From contig JAXGZS010000002.1 of assembly GCA_040776805.1 (NCBI GenBank), positions 1-64,000 of the forward strand: DNA of 64,000 nt, written 5' to 3'. Source of the DNA: UBA7702 sp040776805 (GTDB taxonomy: Bacteria; Bacillota; Dehalobacteriia; UBA7702). The translations under genes and the position numbers were made by a program. Under the pieces are notes generated by a model, which worked only from the letters and a program-made list of their open reading frames with translations, was not told the origin of the DNA and made no database searches. Of the stretch, positions 50,419 through 59,038 are shown one piece after another (the stretch's first letter is position 1; each line of letters starts with the position of its first letter).

Positions 50419-50709
50419 TTAAGGCAATTCGATTTTCGGTTTGTTTTTTGATTTCCGATAGAGGACGATGCAGTGGCCGATGGTCTGCACCAATTCCGCG
50501 CCGAGCTCCGCGCCAAGGCTGCGCCCCGCGTCCTCCGTTTCCTCCGCTGAATTTTTCAGTATTTTAATTTTAATCAGCTCTCTGGCTTCGAGAGCGTCGT
50601 CGATCTGTTTTATGAAATTTTCGCCAAGGCCTTCTTTACCGATCTGGTAGAGAGCGTCCATGGTCATGGCCTTACTGCGCAAATAGCGTTTTTGTTTTCC
50701 TGTTAACAT
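50419..50709 (-). CDS. yhbY: YhbY-family RNA-binding protein
   Basis: A 96-residue CRM-domain protein (LTGKQKRYLRSKAMTMDALYQIGKEGL, then IDDALEARELIKIKIL and TIGHCIVLYRKSKNKPKIELP). CRM proteins bind pre-50S ribosomal particles in bacteria. ATG follows AAAGGAGAAAAC; a longer frame is rejected because it lies inside obg. It follows obg by 10 bp in the same operon, in keeping with a ribosome assembly role. Confidence 0.9.
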   Translation of the reverse strand: MLTGKQKRYLRSKAMTMDALYQIGKEGLGENFIKQIDDALEARELIKIKILKNSAEETEDAGRSLGAELGAELVQTIGHCIVLYRKSKNKPKIELP

Positions 50710-50719
50710 GTTTTCTCCT

Positions 50720-51991
50720 TTAATCCGCGTAATCGAATACGAGGTCATAAACGACGACGGTATCGCCCTCCTTGGCGCCGGCCCGGCGCAAGCCCTCGTC
50801 AAGACCCATGGCCTTAAAAATCCGCTGCAAACGCTTGACCGCGGCTTCGTTGCCAAAATCCGTCATGGCAAGCCATTTTTTCACTTCGTCCCCTTCCACG
50901 ATGAATTCGCCGCGATCATTGCGGCAGATCGTAAATGGACGCCGCTTTTCGAAGGTGGTCACCTTGATTTCTTCTTCATTCTTGGCCTCCGCTTTGGGAG
51001 CCGCCAAAATCAGCTCATAACAGCGGAAGAGAACTTTTTTCAAGTCGTGATCCGTGGCGGCGGAGATCGGATAGATTTCAAACTCCGCGCCGTATTTTGA
51101 CCTAAGCCGCTTTAAGTTCTCCGCTGATTCCGGCAGATCCATTTTGTTGGCAGCGATGATTCTGGGCTTTTCACCGAGTTCTTCTTTATATTTGATCAGT
51201 TCATTGCTGATGATCTCAAAATCCATCAAGGGATCTCTGCCCTCCTGACCGGACATATCGATCAAGTGCAAAAGAACTTTCGTGCGTTCCAGGTGGCGCA
51301 AAAAATGATGGCCGAGACCGGCGCCTTCATGGGCGTTTTCAATGAGTCCCGGCACGTCGGCGATACAGAAGGTCTGCCCCTCTCCGAGGTCGACAATGCC
51401 GAGATGCGGTTCCAATGTGGTAAAAGGGTAATCGGCGATTTTGGGACGGGCAGCGGATACTCTGGAGATGAAGGTGGATTTACCGGCATTGGGCATCCCC
51501 ACAAGGCCGACGTCGGCCAAAACTTTCAGTTCCAGGCGAACCCAAACCTCTTCTCCCGGCTCTCCTTTTTCCGCCACTTCCGGCGCTTTATCGCGGTTGG
51601 AAGCGAAGCGGGCATTGCCGCGGCCGCCGCGGCCGCCTTTGACCACTTGCACTTTTTGACCGTTCTCCACGAGATCGGCGAAAATCGCCTCCTCGCCGTC
51701 GAAGCGCACCACAGTACCGAGGGGCACGTTGAGGTAGATATCCCGACCGGACTTCCCGGTTTTATTGCTGTTTTGCCCGTTTTCCCCTTTGGGGGCTTTA
51801 TAATGCTGTTTCATTTTAAAATCCAGCAAGGTGCGGAGATTGTGATCGGCGACGAGATAAATACTGCCGCCGTGGCCGCCGTCGCCGCCGTTGGGGCCGC
51901 CTTCGGGAACGAATTTTTCCCTGCGAAAGGATACGAGACCGTTGCCGCCGTCGCCGGCTTTCAAATGGATTTTAGCTCTATCGTAAAACAT
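50720..51991 (-). CDS. obgE: GTPase Obg (CgtA)
   Basis: A 423-residue GTPase: N-terminal glycine-rich Obg fold (KAGDGGNGLVSFRREKFVPEGGPNGGDGGHGG), G1 GMPNAGKSTF, G3 DVPGLIENAHEGAGLG, G4 NKMD, and a C-terminal OCT domain (residues about 345-423) seen in Gram-positive Obg. It assists late 50S assembly and stress responses. It lies downstream of rplU-rpmA but after their terminator. Confidence 0.96.
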   Translation of the reverse strand: MFYDRAKIHLKAGDGGNGLVSFRREKFVPEGGPNGGDGGHGGSIYLVADHNLRTLLDFKMKQHYKAPKGENGQNSNKTGKSGRDIYLNVPLGTVVRFDGEEAIFADLVENGQKVQVVKGGRGGRGNARFASNRDKAPEVAEKGEPGEEVWVRLELKVLADVGLVGMPNAGKSTFISRVSAARPKIADYPFTTLEPHLGIVDLGEGQTFCIADVPGLIENAHEGAGLGHHFLRHLERTKVLLHLIDMSGQEGRDPLMDFEIISNELIKYKEELGEKPRIIAANKMDLPESAENLKRLRSKYGAEFEIYPISAATDHDLKKVLFRCYELILAAPKAEAKNEEEIKVTTFEKRRPFTICRNDRGEFIVEGDEVKKWLAMTDFGNEAAVKRLQRIFKAMGLDEGLRRAGAKEGDTVVVYDLVFDYAD

Positions 51992-52032
51992 TGCTTCTCC
52001 TTACTTTTTACGGTTAGCATTGCCGCGAGCGG

Positions 52033-52062
52033 CGAAAAAAAACCGGAGCTTCTGCTCCGGTT
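52033..52062 (-). terminator. Terminator after rpmA
   Basis: AACCGGAGC and GCTCCGGTT with loop AGAA, followed by about eight T on the minus strand. It separates rplU-rpmA from obg, although partial read-through is likely. Confidence 0.9.
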
Positions 52063-52073
52063 TATCCTGCAAG

Positions 52074-52334
52074 TTAACTACGTTCTGCGTAAACGCTCAC
52101 TTGTTTTCTGGTATGGCTGCTTTTCTCAAAACTCACATAGCCGTCCATTATCGCGAAGAGCGTATGGTCTCTGCCGAGACCCACGTTATTACCGGGATGG
52201 AATTTTGTACCCCGCTGTCTCACAAGGATACTGCCGGCAGTAACAAACTGACCGTCATGTCTTTTCAAACCGAGCATTTTTGGGTTGCTGTCGCGGCCGT
52301 TTTTGGAACTACCGCCTGCTTTTTTATGTGCCAT
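52074..52334 (-). CDS. rpmA: Ribosomal protein L27
   Basis: An 86-residue protein starting MAHKKAGGSSKNGRDSNPK. The N-terminal tail reaches the peptidyl transferase centre. Most Bacillota make L27 with a short hydrophobic extension that the protease Prp must remove. Here the start already matches the mature form, as in E. coli, and the gene for Prp is missing between rplU and rpmA. GGAGGTGGGATTTTAA precedes the ATG. Confidence 0.96.
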   Translation of the reverse strand: MAHKKAGGSSKNGRDSNPKMLGLKRHDGQFVTAGSILVRQRGTKFHPGNNVGLGRDHTLFAIMDGYVSFEKSSHTRKQVSVYAERS

Positions 52335-52350
52335 TTAAAATCCCACCTCC

Positions 52351-52662
52351 TTATAATGTGATATCTTTTACGAGCACTTCCGTATAGGGTTGTCTGTGAC
52401 CGTTTTTCTTTTTGATGTTCTTCTTGGCTTTGTAGTGAACGACGACGATTTTCTTATGTTTTCCCTGTTCGGTCACTTCGCCGACCACTTTGGCGCCTTC
52501 CACATAGGGAGCGCCGGCTTTTAAGCCCGCGTCGTTTTTCACGGCGACAATTTTATCGAAAACAACTTCTCCGCCTTCGTCGACGGTGAGTTTTTCGACT
52601 TTGACTTTCTCACCCACGGCAACTTTGTACTGTTTGCCGCCGGTTTCAATGATTGCGTACAT
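52351..52662 (-). CDS. rplU: Ribosomal protein L21
   Basis: A 103-residue protein (MYAIIETGGKQYKVAVGEKVKVEKL; HYKAKKNIKKKNGHRQPYTEV near the end) that binds 23S rRNA. GGAGGTAAAA precedes the ATG. The transcript begins at a consensus promoter and carries a stem resembling the L21 autoregulatory leader. rpmA follows 16 bp downstream; the usual prp gene is not between them. Confidence 0.96.
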   Translation of the reverse strand: MYAIIETGGKQYKVAVGEKVKVEKLTVDEGGEVVFDKIVAVKNDAGLKAGAPYVEGAKVVGEVTEQGKHKKIVVVHYKAKKNIKKKNGHRQPYTEVLVKDITL

Positions 52663-52735
52663 TTTTACCTCCGTTTATCCTCGCTTTTTTATGCGGGCAA
52701 AGCCACTGAAAGACATAAAAAATGCGGTTGTAACA
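52663..52735 (-). promoter_or_regulatory. Probable L21 leader hairpin
   Basis: The leader RNA can fold CGC(A)TTTTTTATG with CATAAAAAAGCG around an 18-nt loop (GTCTTTCAGTGGCTTTGC), about 52682-52719. Position before rplU and size suit an L21-binding leader in the sense of the Rfam L21_leader family. Loop consensus has not been checked. Confidence 0.5.
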
Positions 52736-52740
52736 GTCAA

Positions 52741-52769
52741 ATTATACCCGACCTTTTCCTCCTTGTCAA
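52741..52769 (-). promoter_or_regulatory. rplU promoter
   Basis: TTGACA (52764-52769), 17-bp spacer and TATAAT (52741-52746) on the minus strand, a full consensus suited to ribosomal protein expression. Confidence 0.9.
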
Positions 52770-52786
52770 GCAGAATATTCCTTGCA

Positions 52787-52815
52787 TTGACATTTTACCA
52801 CTGTTTTTCTATAAT
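52787..52815 (+). promoter_or_regulatory. Promoter of the CmpB-type gene
   Basis: TTGACA (52787-52792), 17-bp spacer, TATAAT (52810-52815) on the plus strand, back to back with the rplU promoter, with 17 bp between their -35 elements. Confidence 0.9.
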
Positions 52816-52841
52816 ACAAATATCAGATAGGGGGGCACGCT

Positions 52842-53693
52842 ATGGTTCTATTTTCCCTTTGGTTTTTATATTTCATCATCTATTCTATTTTCGGTTGGAT
52901 TTTGGAAACCATTTACTGCTCTGTACAGGAGCGCCGTTTTGTGGAGCGGGGATTCCTGCGAGGCCCTCTCTGCCCCATTTACGGCACTGGCGCGCTGATC
53001 CTGCTCGTCGTCTTAAAGCCCTTCGAAAATTGGGCTCTCATCTTTCTCATCAGTTTTTTTCTCACTTCGATATTGGAATATATCACCAGCTATGCCATGG
53101 AAAAAATCTTCAAGATGCGTTGGTGGGACTATTCCGGATACTTTCTCAACCTCAACGGCAGAGTCTGTCTGCTGAACTCCACCCTCTTCGGCCTGCTGGC
53201 TCTCATTTTAACCGAGATCCTTCATCCCTTTGTCGAAGCCCGCGCCGCCGTCCTTCCCCACAACCTCCTCTTCACCCTCACCGCTCTTTTTAGCATTCTG
53301 CTCTTGGTGGATTTCATCATTTCCGTTCATGCCAGTTTCCGTCTGAAAAACAATCTGGAAAAGCTCCGGGAAGCTCAGGAGCACTTAAAAGAGGAATTGT
53401 TAAAATACCAGCAGGAAATCAGGGAGCACCTCCTCGAAGGCAAAGAAGACCTCTTAGAACAGTTAACGGAGGGCAAGGATAACCTAAAAGAATCCCTGGA
53501 AAGCAGGAAAGAAGTAATCGTCAGCGAAGGCAAAGAACACCTGCGGGAGCTGCGCTTGCGCCTTACGGCTTCGGAAAGATATATTCTACGTTCCTTTCCT
53601 GACATACGACCGATCAAAAAGAGTTTAGCCCTTCAGTTGGAGAGTTTAAGGGAAGAAATACACAAAGCCAAAAACCATCGGAGAATGCCATAA
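52842..53693 (+). CDS. CmpB-type membrane protein (PF06541)
   Basis: A 283-residue protein. The first 165 residues contain about five hydrophobic helices and the features of the putative ABC-transporter type IV/CmpB family: IFGWILETIYCSVQERRFVERGFLRGPLCPIYG and EYITSYAMEKIFKMRWWDYSG. Residues about 175-283 are a charged coiled coil (LEKLREAQEHLKEELLKYQQEIREHLLEGKEDLLEQL). The function of the family is not established, and ABC transport is unlikely from this sequence alone. AGGGGGG precedes the ATG. The strong promoter is notable. Confidence 0.8.
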   Translation: MVLFSLWFLYFIIYSIFGWILETIYCSVQERRFVERGFLRGPLCPIYGTGALILLVVLKPFENWALIFLISFFLTSILEYITSYAMEKIFKMRWWDYSGYFLNLNGRVCLLNSTLFGLLALILTEILHPFVEARAAVLPHNLLFTLTALFSILLLVDFIISVHASFRLKNNLEKLREAQEHLKEELLKYQQEIREHLLEGKEDLLEQLTEGKDNLKESLESRKEVIVSEGKEHLRELRLRLTASERYILRSFPDIRPIKKSLALQLESLREEIHKAKNHRRMP

Positions 53694-53710
53694 TCTCAAG
53701 CTGTAATATG

Positions 53711-53736
53711 AACGCCGGGGCAGCTGCCCCGGCGTT
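53711..53736. terminator. Terminator between CmpB-type gene and pyrE
   Basis: A perfect 26-bp palindrome, AACGCCGGGGCAG with CTGCCCCGGCGTT, with T-rich flanks, between converging genes. Confidence 0.85.
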
Positions 53737-53773
53737 TACTTTTAGCTTATCCGCTAGCTTATCCGCGAAAGCG

Positions 53774-54352
53774 CTATTTCAAACTGCGGCTGCCGGGTTT
53801 ATAAGGCTCCCCTTCCCCGTTTTTGCACATGGGGCATTCCGCGGCGTCGTAACTGACCACTTCCATGGAAAGCACCGGCGCCAACTGCACACCCAGATCC
53901 ACGGTGCCGTTGCTGCGATCCACGAGGACGCCGGCGCCGACCACTTCACCGCCGGCCTCCTTGACGATGTTAATCACCTCCAGCACAGAGCCGCCGGTGG
54001 TGACGACGTCTTCCACCACGAGGACTTTTTGCCCCTTCTCAATGGAGAAGTTTCTGCGTAAAGCCATTTTACCGTTTTCCCGTTCCGCAAAGATATTGGG
54101 CACGCCCAACTGTTTCGCCACTTCGTAGGCGACGATAATCCCGCCCATGGCGGGGCCCACCACCAGTTCCACACCGCTGTCTCGGTAAGCGTCGGCAATG
54201 ACTTTACAAAGCTTTTCGGTGTATTCCGGATATTTCAGCACTTGGGCGCATTGCATGTAGCGGTTGGAGTGGCGGCCGGAGGTCAGCAAAAAGTGACCTT
54301 CCAAAAGAGCGCCGGATTTTTTAAAGATTTCGTAAATTTCATTTTGTTCCAT
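53774..54352 (-). CDS. pyrE: Orotate phosphoribosyltransferase PyrE
   Basis: A 192-residue enzyme forming OMP from orotate and PRPP. The PRPP motif VLVVEDVVTTGGSV (residues about 115-128) and GHFLLTSGRHSNRY are conserved. The ending CPMCKNGEGEPYKPGSRSLK has a Cys pair seen in one clade of PyrE. ATG after GGAGATAGTG is preferred to the GTG two codons earlier. Last gene of the pyr operon, 15 bp after pyrF. Confidence 0.95.
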   Translation of the reverse strand: MEQNEIYEIFKKSGALLEGHFLLTSGRHSNRYMQCAQVLKYPEYTEKLCKVIADAYRDSGVELVVGPAMGGIIVAYEVAKQLGVPNIFAERENGKMALRRNFSIEKGQKVLVVEDVVTTGGSVLEVINIVKEAGGEVVGAGVLVDRSNGTVDLGVQLAPVLSMEVVSYDAAECPMCKNGEGEPYKPGSRSLK

Positions 54353-54367
54353 GATCACTATCTCCTT

Positions 54368-55096
54368 TTATTCTATCGCAAGTTTCATATCAGCGACAAT
54401 GGCCTCTACGGCGGCGGAGCGGTTGGCCGCTTTTGTGATGGGCCTGCCGATCACCAGGTAATCGGCGCCGTCGGCCACGGCGTCTCGCGGCGTTTTGATC
54501 CGTTTCTGATCATCGGCGGCGGCGTCGGCAGGACGGATCCCCGGCGTCACGATGAGAAAGTCTTTGCCGCAAGCTTCCCGGATAATTTTGATTTCCCGGG
54601 GGGAAGCCACCACACCGTCGAGACCGCTGTCTTTGGTCAGTTTGGCAAGAGCCGCCACTTGTTCTGCCATGGCCCGGCTGACGCCGATTTCACCCCGGAG
54701 CTCTTCTTCGCTCATGGAGGTTAACACTGTTACGGCGATGAGCAGCGGTCTTTTTTTGCCCAGTTTCGCCGCTTCCTCCGTCAATGCCGCGGCGGCGGCT
54801 TTCATCATGGCGCTGCCGCCTGAGGCGTGGACATTGAACATAAAGACGTCAAGGTTGGCGGCGACACGGGCGGCGGCCGACACGGTATTGGGGATATCGT
54901 GGAATTTCAAATCCAGGAAAACCCTGCCGTTTCTTTCTTTGACCGCCTGGAGTATTTCCGGGCCGCAGGCATTGTATAGCTGCATGCCGATTTTATAAGC
55001 GCCGACTTTGTCGCCGAGCTCTTCCACAATGGATAGGGCCTCCTCCCTGGTGGGGACATCCAAGGCCACAATAATTTGATCACTCAGAGCAGACAT
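54368..55096 (-). CDS. pyrF: Orotidine 5'-phosphate decarboxylase PyrF
   Basis: A 242-residue TIM-barrel enzyme converting OMP to UMP. The catalytic segment FLDLKFHDIPNTV carries the Asp-Lys-Asp set; TPGIRP and YLVIGRPITKA form the phosphate site. MSALSDQ after GGAAGG is the start; a longer frame is inside pyrD. It overlaps the pyrD stop by 17 bp. Confidence 0.96.
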   Translation of the reverse strand: MSALSDQIIVALDVPTREEALSIVEELGDKVGAYKIGMQLYNACGPEILQAVKERNGRVFLDLKFHDIPNTVSAAARVAANLDVFMFNVHASGGSAMMKAAAAALTEEAAKLGKKRPLLIAVTVLTSMSEEELRGEIGVSRAMAEQVAALAKLTKDSGLDGVVASPREIKIIREACGKDFLIVTPGIRPADAAADDQKRIKTPRDAVADGADYLVIGRPITKAANRSAAVEAIVADMKLAIE

Positions 55097-56039
55097 GGCA
55101 ACCTTCCTTTCCGGCTTTTTGGCCTTTCCAGGCAATGCCGATGATTTCGTAAATATCGTTAAACCCGTGGTCTTCCAAATATTTTTCGATGCCGTCGGCG
55201 ACCTTCATCGTCGTGGCGGGGTCAAGAAAATTACCGGTGCCGATGCCGACGGCGGTAGCGCCGGCCATCAAAAACTCAATGGCGTCCTGCCAGGAAACAA
55301 TGCCCCCCAAACCGATAATGGGAATCGTTACCGCCTGGGCGGTTTGATAGACCATCCTCAAGGCAATGGGCTTGATGGCGGGGCCGGAAAGTCCGCCGAC
55401 AATGTTGCCCAGGGCCGGCCGCTTCTTTTCCAGGTCAATGGCGAGTCCCAGCACAGAATTGATCAGATTGAGGCCGTCGGCGCCCCCCGCCTCCGCCGCT
55501 TTGGCGATGGACACAATATCGGTAACATTGGGTGAAAGCTTCACAATCACCGGTTTGCTGGTATGCTCTTTCACCAGCTTCGTCACTTGGTAAACGAGAT
55601 CGGGGTCAGTACCCAAAGCCATGCCGCCGCTTTTCACGTTGGGGCAGGACACGTTGGCTTCCAGGGCGGAGACGGCGTCCTCCTTTTCCAGAATCTCGGC
55701 CAGGCGGCCATACTCCGGAATTTCGCTGCCGGCGATATTGACGATGATCGGCGTTTCGTAAGTCGCCACTTGAGGCAGAATGTCCGCGACAAACACATCG
55801 ACGCCGGGGTTTTCCAAGCCGATGGAATTCAAGGTGCCGGAAGGCGTTTCCGTGCAGCGGGGCAAGGGATTCCCGGCCCGTGGGTTTAACGTGGTGCCCT
55901 TCACCGTAATGGCGCCGAGTTTCCGCAGATCCACGTATTCCCTCATCTCAAGGCCGGAACCGAAGGTGCCCGAGGCGGTGGTCACGGGATTTTTCATGGT
56001 CATTGCGCCGATCTTTACGGCGGTTTTCACTTTACTCAT
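55080..56039 (-). CDS. pyrD: Dihydroorotate dehydrogenase catalytic subunit PyrD (class 1B)
   Basis: A 319-residue FMN protein. MKNPVTTASGTFG at the start, NAGNPLPR-like region NPRAGNPLPR, NISGSE-type NIAGSEIPEYG, the catalytic cysteine in EANVSCPNVKSGG, and GLGGIVSWQDAIEFLMAGATAVGIGTG for the FMN phosphate. Class 1B enzymes use NAD through PyrK, encoded immediately upstream. The start MSKVKT is preferred; the ORF extends further upstream within pyrK. It overlaps pyrK by 8 bp. Confidence 0.96.
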   Translation of the reverse strand: MSKVKTAVKIGAMTMKNPVTTASGTFGSGLEMREYVDLRKLGAITVKGTTLNPRAGNPLPRCTETPSGTLNSIGLENPGVDVFVADILPQVATYETPIIVNIAGSEIPEYGRLAEILEKEDAVSALEANVSCPNVKSGGMALGTDPDLVYQVTKLVKEHTSKPVIVKLSPNVTDIVSIAKAAEAGGADGLNLINSVLGLAIDLEKKRPALGNIVGGLSGPAIKPIALRMVYQTAQAVTIPIIGLGGIVSWQDAIEFLMAGATAVGIGTGNFLDPATTMKVADGIEKYLEDHGFNDIYEIIGIAWKGQKAGKEGCHVCSE

Positions 56040-56805
56040 AAGCCAATTCCCCCATTTTGAACACAGGGCCGTCGGTACAAATCTTGCGGTTTTTGCCGTC
56101 TTTCCCCGGTGTGCTGCAACTGAGACAAACCCCCAGGCCGCAGCCCATATTGGCTTCGGTGGAGATCTCTCCGTCCACACCGTATTGCAGTGTCAGCTCT
56201 TCCACGGCGTGGAGCATCGCCGAAGGCCCGCAGGCGTAAACGAAATCGACGCCCCCGTTTTTCAGCAACGCTTCAAAGGGGGCTGTCACAAAGCCCTTTT
56301 CGCCGGCGGAGCCGTCTTCCGTGGTGATGATGATTTCCACTTGGTTTTCTTTGTATAAATCAAGACAAACGATGCTGTCTTGATCTTTGGCGCCGTAAAT
56401 CAGCGTCACGTCCTTCTTCTGGGCTTTCAACGCTTCCAACAGAGGATAAAGGGGCGCGGAGCCAATGCCGCCGCCGATGAGCACACCGTGCCTGCCCGGA
56501 AAAACAATGGAAAAACCGTTCCCCAAAGGCCCCAGCAAATCGAGAGAATCGCCGTTTTCTAACTTCGACATGATTTTTGTGCCTTTGCCCACCACAAGAT
56601 AGAGAAAACAAATGATCCCATTATCGGCGTCTATGCCGTGAAGGCTGATGGGGCGGCGCAGCAGCGGATCGGTGTGTTCGCTCAAGCGCACGTTGACGAA
56701 CTGTCCCGGACGCGCTTTCCGGGCGATCCCGGGCGCTTTCAATTCCATGCGCCAGATGTCTTTTCCAACATGTTCATTGATCAGTATTTTTCCTTGTTCA
56801 ACCAT
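56032..56805 (-). CDS. pyrK: Dihydroorotate dehydrogenase electron transfer subunit PyrK
   Basis: A 257-residue iron-sulfur flavoprotein: FAD-binding PLLRRPISLHGID near residue 52, NAD-binding GGGIGSAPLYPLLEAL near residue 110, and a [2Fe-2S] centre in MGCGLGVCLSC with the fourth cysteine in KICTDGPVF. It passes electrons from PyrD to NAD. Located between pyrC and pyrD. Confidence 0.95.
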   Translation of the reverse strand: MVEQGKILINEHVGKDIWRMELKAPGIARKARPGQFVNVRLSEHTDPLLRRPISLHGIDADNGIICFLYLVVGKGTKIMSKLENGDSLDLLGPLGNGFSIVFPGRHGVLIGGGIGSAPLYPLLEALKAQKKDVTLIYGAKDQDSIVCLDLYKENQVEIIITTEDGSAGEKGFVTAPFEALLKNGGVDFVYACGPSAMLHAVEELTLQYGVDGEISTEANMGCGLGVCLSCSTPGKDGKNRKICTDGPVFKMGELAYE

Positions 56806-56813
56806 AAACGAAT

Positions 56814-58106
56814 TTACTCCTTTATCTCTCCGTTTTCCATCACGATCACTCCGTCGACGACGGTCAGCACCGGCCAGCCGGCAAGGACTTCCCCGTCAAA
56901 GGGCGTATTTTTCCCTTTGGAATAAAAGGCCTTGCTGTCCACGGCTTTTTCTCCTGCGGGGTCAATGACAACGATATCGGCGTTAGCGCCCACCGCGAGG
57001 CTGCCGGCGGGCAGGTTCATGATCCGGGCCGGGGCGGCGCTCATGCGATCAATCAATTGGTTTAGCGTCAGTTTTCCTATTTTCACCAGCCTCGTGTAAA
57101 GCAGCGGCAGCGCCGTTTCAAAACCGCTGATGCCATTGGCGGCAAAGTGATATTCGATGACCTTGTCCTCAATGGTATGGGGGGCGTGGTCGGTGGCCAC
57201 GCAATCGATGGTGCCGTCCACGAGCGCTAAAAGCAGAGCCTTCCTATCTTCAGGGGTTCTCAATGGCGGGTTCACTTTGGTGTTCGTATCGTAATTTTTC
57301 ACGGCTTCTTCCGTCAAAGTCAGATGGTGGGGCGTCACCTCGGCAGTAATGTTTAAGCCTTCTTCCTTGGCCTCGCGAATCATAACGACGCCGTGTTTCG
57401 TGGAGACGTGGGCCACGTGGAGACGGGCTCCCGTCAAACGGGCCAAAATGATATCCCGGGCGATCATGGTTTCTTCCGCCGCCTTGGGATTGCCTTTGAG
57501 CCCCAATACCGTGGACATATAGCCCTCGTTCATATCGCCCTCGTCCACCAAGGCAAGATCCTCCTCGTGGGCGATGAGCGGCAATTTAGTGATGAGGCTG
57601 TACTCCATGGCCAGCCGCATCATGCGGCTGTTAGCCACGGGACGGCCGTCGTCGGAAAAGGCTCTTGCGCCGACCTCGGCCATGGCGCTCATTTCCGCCA
57701 ATTCCTTGCCGTCGCTGCCCTTGGTAATGGCACCGATGGGATAAACATGAACCACGCCGGTATCATTGGCCCGGTCTTTCACGTACATGATTGCCGCGGG
57801 GCTGTCCGCCACCGGCGACGTATTGGGCATCGGCATCACCGTGGTAAAGCCGCCGGCCGCCGCGGCCCGGGTACCGGTGGCAATGGTTTCTTTTCTTTCC
57901 TGCCCCGGCTCTCGCAAATGGCAGTGGATATCCACCAGGCCGGGAGCAACGATCAAGCCGGTGACGTCTTTTTCCACAGCGCCGTCGGCGGTGATGGCTT
58001 CCGCCACCGCGGCGATTTTACCGTCTTCCACCAAGAGGTCGGCAATGCCGTCGAAATTTTGCGCGGGGTCAACGATTCGCCCGCCCTTCAGTAACAGCTT
58101 AGACAA
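56814..58106 (-). CDS. pyrC: Dihydroorotase PyrC
   Basis: A 430-residue amidohydrolase of the Bacillus-type class. Zinc ligands are in DIHCHLREPG near residue 58; further His and Asp residues appear in HVAHVSTKHGV and CVATDHAPHTIEDK. The start is TTG (SKLLLKGGRIVD) 8 bp after GGAGG; the GTG three codons earlier touches the ribosome site. The TTG lies inside the pyrB end, so the genes overlap by 8 bp. Confidence 0.95.
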   Translation of the reverse strand: MSKLLLKGGRIVDPAQNFDGIADLLVEDGKIAAVAEAITADGAVEKDVTGLIVAPGLVDIHCHLREPGQERKETIATGTRAAAAGGFTTVMPMPNTSPVADSPAAIMYVKDRANDTGVVHVYPIGAITKGSDGKELAEMSAMAEVGARAFSDDGRPVANSRMMRLAMEYSLITKLPLIAHEEDLALVDEGDMNEGYMSTVLGLKGNPKAAEETMIARDIILARLTGARLHVAHVSTKHGVVMIREAKEEGLNITAEVTPHHLTLTEEAVKNYDTNTKVNPPLRTPEDRKALLLALVDGTIDCVATDHAPHTIEDKVIEYHFAANGISGFETALPLLYTRLVKIGKLTLNQLIDRMSAAPARIMNLPAGSLAVGANADIVVIDPAGEKAVDSKAFYSKGKNTPFDGEVLAGWPVLTVVDGVIVMENGEIKE

Positions 58107-59028
58107 GATTCTCACCTCCGCACATCAGATAAAGCAGCGCCATGCGGCAGGCCACACCGTTGGTCACCTGTTCCTCCACGGAGCATTGGGCGGAATCCGC
58201 CACGGCCGTGGGGATTTCAATGGAGCGGTTCATGGGGCCGGGATGTTGCACTAAAACATCTTTTTTGGCCCGCTTCAGCCGTTCTTCCGTCATGGCGTAG
58301 TTTTTTACGTACTCTTCGATGGTGGGGAACAACCCTTTTTCCTGGCGTTCCAGCTGAATGCGGAGGACATTCACGACATCGGCGCCGTTTAAGGCTTCGT
58401 CAATATCGTAGAAGACAGTCACACCCATTTTTTCCACTTCTTTCGGCATCAGCGTCGGCGGCCCGCAAAGGCGAACGCGTGCTCCCAGCTTGGTGAGGCC
58501 CCAGATATTGGAGCGTGCCACGCGGCTGTGGAGGATATCGCCTAAAATCGTCACCGTCAAGCCTTCGATGTGGCCCTTCCGTTCCTTGATCGTAAACATG
58601 TCGAGGAGGGCCTGGGTGGGATGGGCGTGAGTGCCGTCGCCGGCATTGATTACCCTGGCTTTGACACCTTCGCCCAGGAGTTTGGGAGCACCGGACATAT
58701 TATGCCGGATCACAATGATATCCGTACCCATGGCTTCCAATGTCCTGCCGGTGTCCTGCAGGCTTTCCCCTTTTTTCACGGAAGAAGCGGAGGCGGAAAT
58801 ATTACAGGTACCGGCGCTTAGATACTTTGCCGCCAACTCAAAAGAGAGCCGCGTACGGGTGCTGTTTTCATAAAACAGCGTTGCCACGGTTTTGCCGCGG
58901 AGAGCGGGCACGGTTTTGATGTCCCGCCCCATCACTTCTTTCATCGGTTTCGCCGTATCCAGGATCTCCTGAATCTCGTCGGCGCTGAGGAATTCCAGAT
59001 CAATCAGATCTTTTGCACGAATGGCCAT
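58099..59028 (-). CDS. pyrB: Aspartate carbamoyltransferase PyrB
   Basis: A 309-residue catalytic subunit. Carbamoyl phosphate loop FYENSTRTRLSFELAAKYL (residues about 53-71), then HAHPTQALLDMFTIKE, ILGDILHSRVARSN, and HPGPMNRSIEIP close to the end. No regulatory pyrI is present, consistent with RNA-level control by PyrR. AGGAGGAAGGCG precedes the ATG. Confidence 0.96.
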   Translation of the reverse strand: MAIRAKDLIDLEFLSADEIQEILDTAKPMKEVMGRDIKTVPALRGKTVATLFYENSTRTRLSFELAAKYLSAGTCNISASASSVKKGESLQDTGRTLEAMGTDIIVIRHNMSGAPKLLGEGVKARVINAGDGTHAHPTQALLDMFTIKERKGHIEGLTVTILGDILHSRVARSNIWGLTKLGARVRLCGPPTLMPKEVEKMGVTVFYDIDEALNGADVVNVLRIQLERQEKGLFPTIEEYVKNYAMTEERLKRAKKDVLVQHPGPMNRSIEIPTAVADSAQCSVEEQVTNGVACRMALLYLMCGGENLV

Positions 59029-59038
59029 CGCCTTCCTC

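Noticed and set aside
50710..50856. N-terminal extension of yhbY
   Set aside because: It overlaps obg and lacks family similarity; the CRM domain begins at MLTGKQKRYL.
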